Source: Candidatus Margulisiibacteriota bacterium (GTDB taxonomy: Bacteria; Margulisbacteria; WOR-1; O2-12-FULL-45-9). Taken from it: a DNA stretch of 17,880 bases. The stretch spans positions 1 through 17,880 of the forward strand of contig JAQTLJ010000004.1 of assembly GCA_028714935.1 (NCBI GenBank), in the 5' to 3' direction. Positions 13,927 to 17,880 of the stretch are shown here, one piece after another (within the stretch, counting starts at the first letter, position 1; each line of letters starts with the position of its first letter). Both the position numbers and the translations under genes were made by a program. The notes under the pieces were generated by a model. It saw only the letters and a list, made by a program, of their open reading frames with translations. It was not told the origin of the DNA and made no database searches.

Positions 13927-16900
13927 TTTAGCACCGCGATCTGCAATCTCGCCTTTTTAACCTCTCCGCCAGCCTCGGCCAGGACATAACAGAGATATAA
14001 TCCGTTAGCAACAGTTGCTCCGTTTTCATCACTGCCGTCCCACTCGACCGCGTTATAGCCGATGGTTGATTTATTAACGACCCCCGGCTCATAATCCCAA
14101 TGCCTGATCAGCCGGCCGCTCAGGTCAACCAGGCGTATCTTTATTTTCGCGTCCGCGGATAATTGATAGGTGATCTTTGTGGTATCAGCCGTTCCATCCC
14201 CATTCGGCGAGAACGGGTTGGGGCCGCTGAGCGCGCTCATCCCGAAGAAGGAAGAAGCCCGGAAAACCGGCGTATCATAGGTTGAGACATTCCCCGCGGC
14301 GTCGGTCACGGTCACCCTGGCAAAGTAGCTCCCCTCACCCAGCGGCTCCGAGACTGCCAGGGAAGCCTTGGCGCCGCCGGCCGACATTGCGCTCATCGCG
14401 CTGGCCGCGCTGAAAACCACCGTATTGTCGCTGGCTTTCCTGATCTCGATCCCGCACGAAACTATCCCCGAGGTCTTATCTTCCAGCTCGACTTCGATCA
14501 GCGGCTGCCGCGGGACATAATCTTCAGTCACGATCTTCTTGCCATTGAACAAGACCGACTTTATATGCGGCCCGACGATGCTGGGGTCAGAAATGATCGT
14601 GTAGTTATCCCAGTGGCTGACATTGAAAGTTAAGCTGTCATTGGTCTGGTCCCAATTGACGTTGGAGATGAGCGTTTCGTAGCCCTCAACAACGCCGCCG
14701 TTCTCGTAAACGGTCGTGCCGTTGTGTTGAATAGTGCAGTAGTTTGAAGAATAATTATTAATCGTTATAACTGAAGGATAATTAGCCAGTATTTTCGTGT
14801 CTCCGCTGTTTGGCACGACCAGATCGATCAGCGAGCCGCTTTTTTCAACTTTTATTGCTGACAGATTATAATTAGGAACATAATAAGGCACGCCCGGCCA
14901 GGTTATATTAACATCCGGCGCCGTCAAATTAATTTTCATCATCTGGTTATTGTACTCATAGCTTTCCCAGATGCCCTCGATCGAATGCGAAGGGCAATAA
15001 TATTTATACGAATGAGTTTCAGGATCATAATATAAAGACGGCGTTACCGGCATTTCCGGGCAAGTCGGGATCGAAATATTGCTTTTAACTTCTACTTCGG
15101 CCGGCACCGGCCAAGTCTCTTGCCCGTCATCCATCGATACTTCCAGATCAAATGAATGGGTCTGCGTTACATTAACTGTTGAGAAAGCCAACCAAACATT
15201 CACTTCCTTATGCTCGCCGGGCGCCAGAGTAAATTCGCCGGTCCCATCCTGATAACAAGCAGTCAGGTCATCCGATTGCGGGCAATTTAAAGTGATCTTA
15301 AATTTGTGCGAGTAAGATCCGCTATTATCAAAATTAAAAAGGAAGTTGGCCTTTTGGCCGCCATAAATTGATATTTTCCTGACAGATTCAGGGCCAAAAA
15401 GCAGGTAATGAACCCCGCCACCCGCCGCTTCACTCCCGATATAACCGCCGGTAGCCGCGCCGACGATTGAGCCGGCCGGACCTCCCCCGGCACCGATCAC
15501 CGTACCACCCGCCCCGCCGGCCGTACCGCCGACTATCTGGGCTAATTTTTCTGTGGCTTCCCTTAACTCACCGCGCTCAACCAGTTCTTTCACTTCATAG
15601 ATCGATAATAAATCCATAATAAGCCCAACGTATTCCGCCGCTTTACCGACATTTCTGATGGTTTTATTATTGGTTTTTATATCTATGTCAGCAATTTTAA
15701 TTTTCTTTTTGACTTCTATCGATTGTTTCGCATAGCCGACTCTGTCCAGTGATGATGAAATAGACGACGTCCCATCCATGCCAACAGTGCTGTCAAAAAC
15801 GTCCATGGAACGCCTGACCAATTGTCTATTCTTCATGGTAATGGCAAAGTCATCGCCCTTGACGTCCACGACCGCATCAACATATCCAATCCCTTTTCCC
15901 ATATTCTCTTCATAGCCGTTTTCCAGCATGAGCAGGAACTCGTCAAAATTATAAGTATTGACGACTTTTTGCTTCCCCTTGACTGTTTCAATTTTAAATA
16001 AAGGCTCAAGATCGGCAATTTCCAGGGTATATTTAATAGTTTTATCTGTTTTAATGATTTGACCAACCGCATCTAAGAAATATTGGTTATTGTACTTATT
16101 TGCTTTGATCAAATAATAATCATCTAATGTCACTTCGCCAACATTAGCCAGCACTTCAACTTTGTCCGGCAGATCTTTTAATTTATCGAGCTTAGAAAAT
16201 AAAGAGAGCAGTTTATCGGCCATTTCCAGTCGCTCATCCTCGCTGCTGCCAAACCCCTGCTTAACTTCTCCCAATGTCGCCGTCTTATATAACGCCAATA
16301 TTTTTATATCAACATCAGTGAGCGAGCTGGGTGGCGGGAGAAAGGGCGGCAATAGAGTGACAGAACCGTTATCATGGAGATCGCCGCAAATATCCTCAAC
16401 GCCAAGTGTTAAATAATTTGACTTGTGGCTGACCGTGCCGTACTGGAAATAATAATTTTTTAACGGCAATTCATATTCATAACCGATCTGTGAATCGATC
16501 GGCTGTAAAAGTTTTTCCTCGATCAGGCTGATCTTATGCCGGGGGTTGTAATTTGTCGGCTGGCGGACAACCAGGCTGTAGCTTTCGATGTTATGGAACT
16601 CTAAAAATACGTCCTGCTGGAAAGGGTATTGTATTTTTGAGCTTGGCCCGACTAAAAATATCTTGGTGCGATTGTCAAGATTAAAATTCCTGGAAAGCTC
16701 AACATTTTTCGCCCCATCCTTCCAGCCTTCAAGCTTCAGCACATGACTGCCGTTGCCGTACAGCATGAGATTAAATTCAACTTGCCGATTAACACCGCTA
16801 AAAACAGACCGATCCTCAGTTCGTTTCAAGCTCCCGTCAAGATAGATCTTAACCTGATCAAAAGTGCTGGAGGCGTTATAGCTAAATTTCAAATAGCCGC

Positions 16901-17880
16901 AGGCTTCGGTCGTCGGCAGATTCACCTGCAGGGCATCAAGGCTGCCAAAGGCCCAGGAATCGGTCAGGGTGTAAGTACTGCTGACATTCGTGTAAACCTT
17001 CAGCGCCCGATAATATGTCCCGCTTTGAGCGGCGGTAAAATTAAATGTGAAGGTCGCAGCGGAACCGGCGGCAAGGCTCTGGATCTCGCTGGTAGCTACA
17101 TGATCATATGGGGCCGACTGGCTGCGGTCCAGGATCAGCTCGACTTTAACGCTGTTGGAAAAAGTCGCGTTATTCTTGACCTTGACGTTTATCGTCCCCT
17201 GCTCACCCGCATTGTAGGTCGCCCGGGAACTGGTCACTGATTCTCCATATGGCATATAGCGCGTAAAAGTAGAAGCTGTGGTGCCTCCGGCCGCAACAGC
17301 CACATCCGGCTTATAGCCCCAGTACTCGTTGTTGCTCCAGACCTTGAACATATATGTCCCGGCCGCTATCCCGCTCCAGCTGGCTACACCGGAGTAATTT
17401 GACGTCCTGGTATCAAGATATCCCCAACTGGAGTTATTATGGCGGTCAACCCGCGCGCCCGCCGTGTTGCTGCTATTGACATTTTTAACTGTCAAATTAA
17501 TCGTTCCGCCGGTGAGCAATGTAGTTGTAGTAGTCGAAGTGGTCGTCGTCGAAGTTGCGGTCGGATAAACCGGTATATACTTGGTAAACTCATGGTCTTC
17601 GCCGACCCCGACCGTAACATAGCCTCCGTCAGTATAAATATCTTCCGTCCCCTTGTCCGGATCGGTCCACTTTAAAATCGAGCGCCACTCTCCTGCCTGA
17701 ACCGGGATCTGCGGCGTGGTGACCGTCTGACCAACGTTGACGGCGATCGAATAATAAGGCGTCGTATAGCCGAGCTTCTGCAGCGCATAATAAACATTGG
17801 CATAACTGTCGTCATCCTGATTAATTATCTTCAAGTGACAGTTGGCATTGGACGGAATAGTCGTAGTAGTCGTCGTGGTG
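13923..17880 (-). CDS. Giant multidomain surface/secreted protein with FlgD-like C-terminal domain, 5' end beyond window
   Basis: The frame is open to the right edge, giving over 1,300 residues with no genuine start. The TTG at 17834 is internal, because the frame continues upstream through a threonine tract. In order from the N-terminal side: a Thr-rich linker (17862-17880); a beta domain ending FTKYIP; a second Thr linker (about 17507-17561); a carboxypeptidase-regulatory-like domain (about 17320-17505) ending FTRYMP; a CARDB-like domain (about 16960-17250); a further beta domain; an unrecognised mixed helical domain (about 15560-16330); a glycine zipper (about 15420-15537); several Ig-like parts; and a FlgD/type-IX-like C-terminal domain (about 13926-14235) with GPNPFSPNGDGT, VDLSGRLIRHW and VEWDGSDENGATVANGLY. 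Such C-terminal domains act as secretion or attachment signals. It is coupled to the PorV-like gene. Confidence 0.9.
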   Translation of the reverse strand, partial: TTTTTTTIPSNANCHLKIINQDDDSYANVYYALQKLGYTTPYYSIAVNVGQTVTTPQIPVQAGEWRSILKWTDPDKGTEDIYTDGGYVTVGVGEDHEFTKYIPVYPTATSTTTTSTTTTTLLTGGTINLTVKNVNSSNTAGARVDRHNNSSWGYLDTRTSNYSGVASWSGIAAGTYMFKVWSNNEYWGYKPDVAVAAGGTTASTFTRYMPYGESVTSSRATYNAGEQGTINVKVKNNATFSNSVKVELILDRSQSAPYDHVATSEIQSLAAGSAATFTFNFTAAQSGTYYRALKVYTNVSSTYTLTDSWAFGSLDALQVNLPTTEACGYLKFSYNASSTFDQVKIYLDGSLKRTEDRSVFSGVNRQVEFNLMLYGNGSHVLKLEGWKDGAKNVELSRNFNLDNRTKIFLVGPSSKIQYPFQQDVFLEFHNIESYSLVVRQPTNYNPRHKISLIEEKLLQPIDSQIGYEYELPLKNYYFQYGTVSHKSNYLTLGVEDICGDLHDNGSVTLLPPFLPPPSSLTDVDIKILALYKTATLGEVKQGFGSSEDERLEMADKLLSLFSKLDKLKDLPDKVEVLANVGEVTLDDYYLIKANKYNNQYFLDAVGQIIKTDKTIKYTLEIADLEPLFKIETVKGKQKVVNTYNFDEFLLMLENGYEENMGKGIGYVDAVVDVKGDDFAITMKNRQLVRRSMDVFDSTVGMDGTSSISSSLDRVGYAKQSIEVKKKIKIADIDIKTNNKTIRNVGKAAEYVGLIMDLLSIYEVKELVERGELREATEKLAQIVGGTAGGAGGTVIGAGGGPAGSIVGAATGGYIGSEAAGGGVHYLLFGPESVRKISIYGGQKANFLFNFDNSGSYSHKFKITLNCPQSDDLTACYQDGTGEFTLAPGEHKEVNVWLAFSTVNVTQTHSFDLEVSMDDGQETWPVPAEVEVKSNISIPTCPEMPVTPSLYYDPETHSYKYYCPSHSIEGIWESYEYNNQMMKINLTAPDVNITWPGVPYYVPNYNLSAIKVEKSGSLIDLVVPNSGDTKILANYPSVITINNYSSNYCTIQHNGTTVYENGGVVEGYETLISNVNWDQTNDSLTFNVSHWDNYTIISDPSIVGPHIKSVLFNGKKIVTEDYVPRQPLIEVELEDKTSGIVSCGIEIRKASDNTVVFSAASAMSAMSAGGAKASLAVSEPLGEGSYFARVTVTDAAGNVSTYDTPVFRASSFFGMSALSGPNPFSPNGDGTADTTKITYQLSADAKIKIRLVDLSGRLIRHWDYEPGVVNKSTIGYNAVEWDGSDENGATVANGLYLCYVLAEAGGEVKKARLQIAVLK
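17507..17561 (-). repeat. Threonine-codon tract (interdomain linker)
   Basis: A run of ACN codons on the minus strand encodes TSTTTTSTTTTT. A second tract of the same kind encodes seven Thr codons at 17862-17880, cut by the window edge. Such tracts separate neighbouring beta domains. They are prone to length change and to assembly collapse. Confidence 0.8.

Noticed and set aside
17834..17834. TTG start for the giant surface protein
   Set aside because: The frame continues upstream without a stop through a threonine tract typical of internal linkers. No ribosome-binding site or signal peptide is present there.

Overview
This window is a gene-dense bacterial chromosome segment with roughly balanced base composition. 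It holds 16 protein-coding genes and no rRNA, tRNA or CRISPR array that I can see. Exported solute-binding proteins, a LytR-CpsA-Psr protein, a PorV-type barrel and a very large surface protein ending in a FlgD/type-IX-like domain together suggest a two-membraned bacterium. The PorV plus FlgD-tail pairing and threonine-rich linkers fit an uncultured lineage of the Margulisbacteria/Saganbacteria (WOR-1), Elusimicrobia or Omnitrophica kind. That placement is inference from gene content only.

Layout. 1-1718 (minus): the 5' part of a sugar-type ABC solute-binding protein gene, with its promoter, then a DsbD/TauE-like membrane protein. 1745-4083 (plus): a membrane-embedded spermidine-synthase-like protein overlapping a YkgJ-type cysteine-cluster protein by 4 bases. 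4058-6609 (minus): an AmmeMemoRadiSam unit, a radical SAM enzyme coupled to a MEMO-AMMECR1 fusion, both with N-terminal signal peptides. 6739-7155 (plus): a short SSB gene with its own terminator. 7153-8632: an accessory cassette bounded and interrupted by G-rich repeats. It carries a four-helix-bundle (IVS/S23 family) gene and, on the opposite strand, an unrecognised gene with faint ADP-ribosyltransferase-like features. Two 62-base segments at its ends are perfect inverted copies. 8652-10186 (plus): an exported SagB-type nitroreductase coupled to an LCP protein. 10190-10699 (minus): hypoxanthine phosphoribosyltransferase. 10754-12636 (plus): a small TM2-like membrane protein, a site-2 protease with CBS domains and a DJ-1/PfpI protein. 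12628-17880 (minus): a PorV-like protein behind a giant multidomain surface protein that runs off the right edge.

How the genes work together. Most genes overlap by 4 to 26 bases or sit a few bases apart, so translational coupling is the main organising principle. Several operons begin with a strong TATAAT box, often TGN-extended, only 6 to 10 bases before the start codon. This implies leaderless or nearly leaderless messages. The strongest leads are the G-rich repeat cassette at 7.15-8.63 kb, the exported AmmeMemoRadiSam pair, the leaderless promoter pattern, and the giant surface protein with an internal glycine zipper coupled to a PorV with an extra C-terminal domain.
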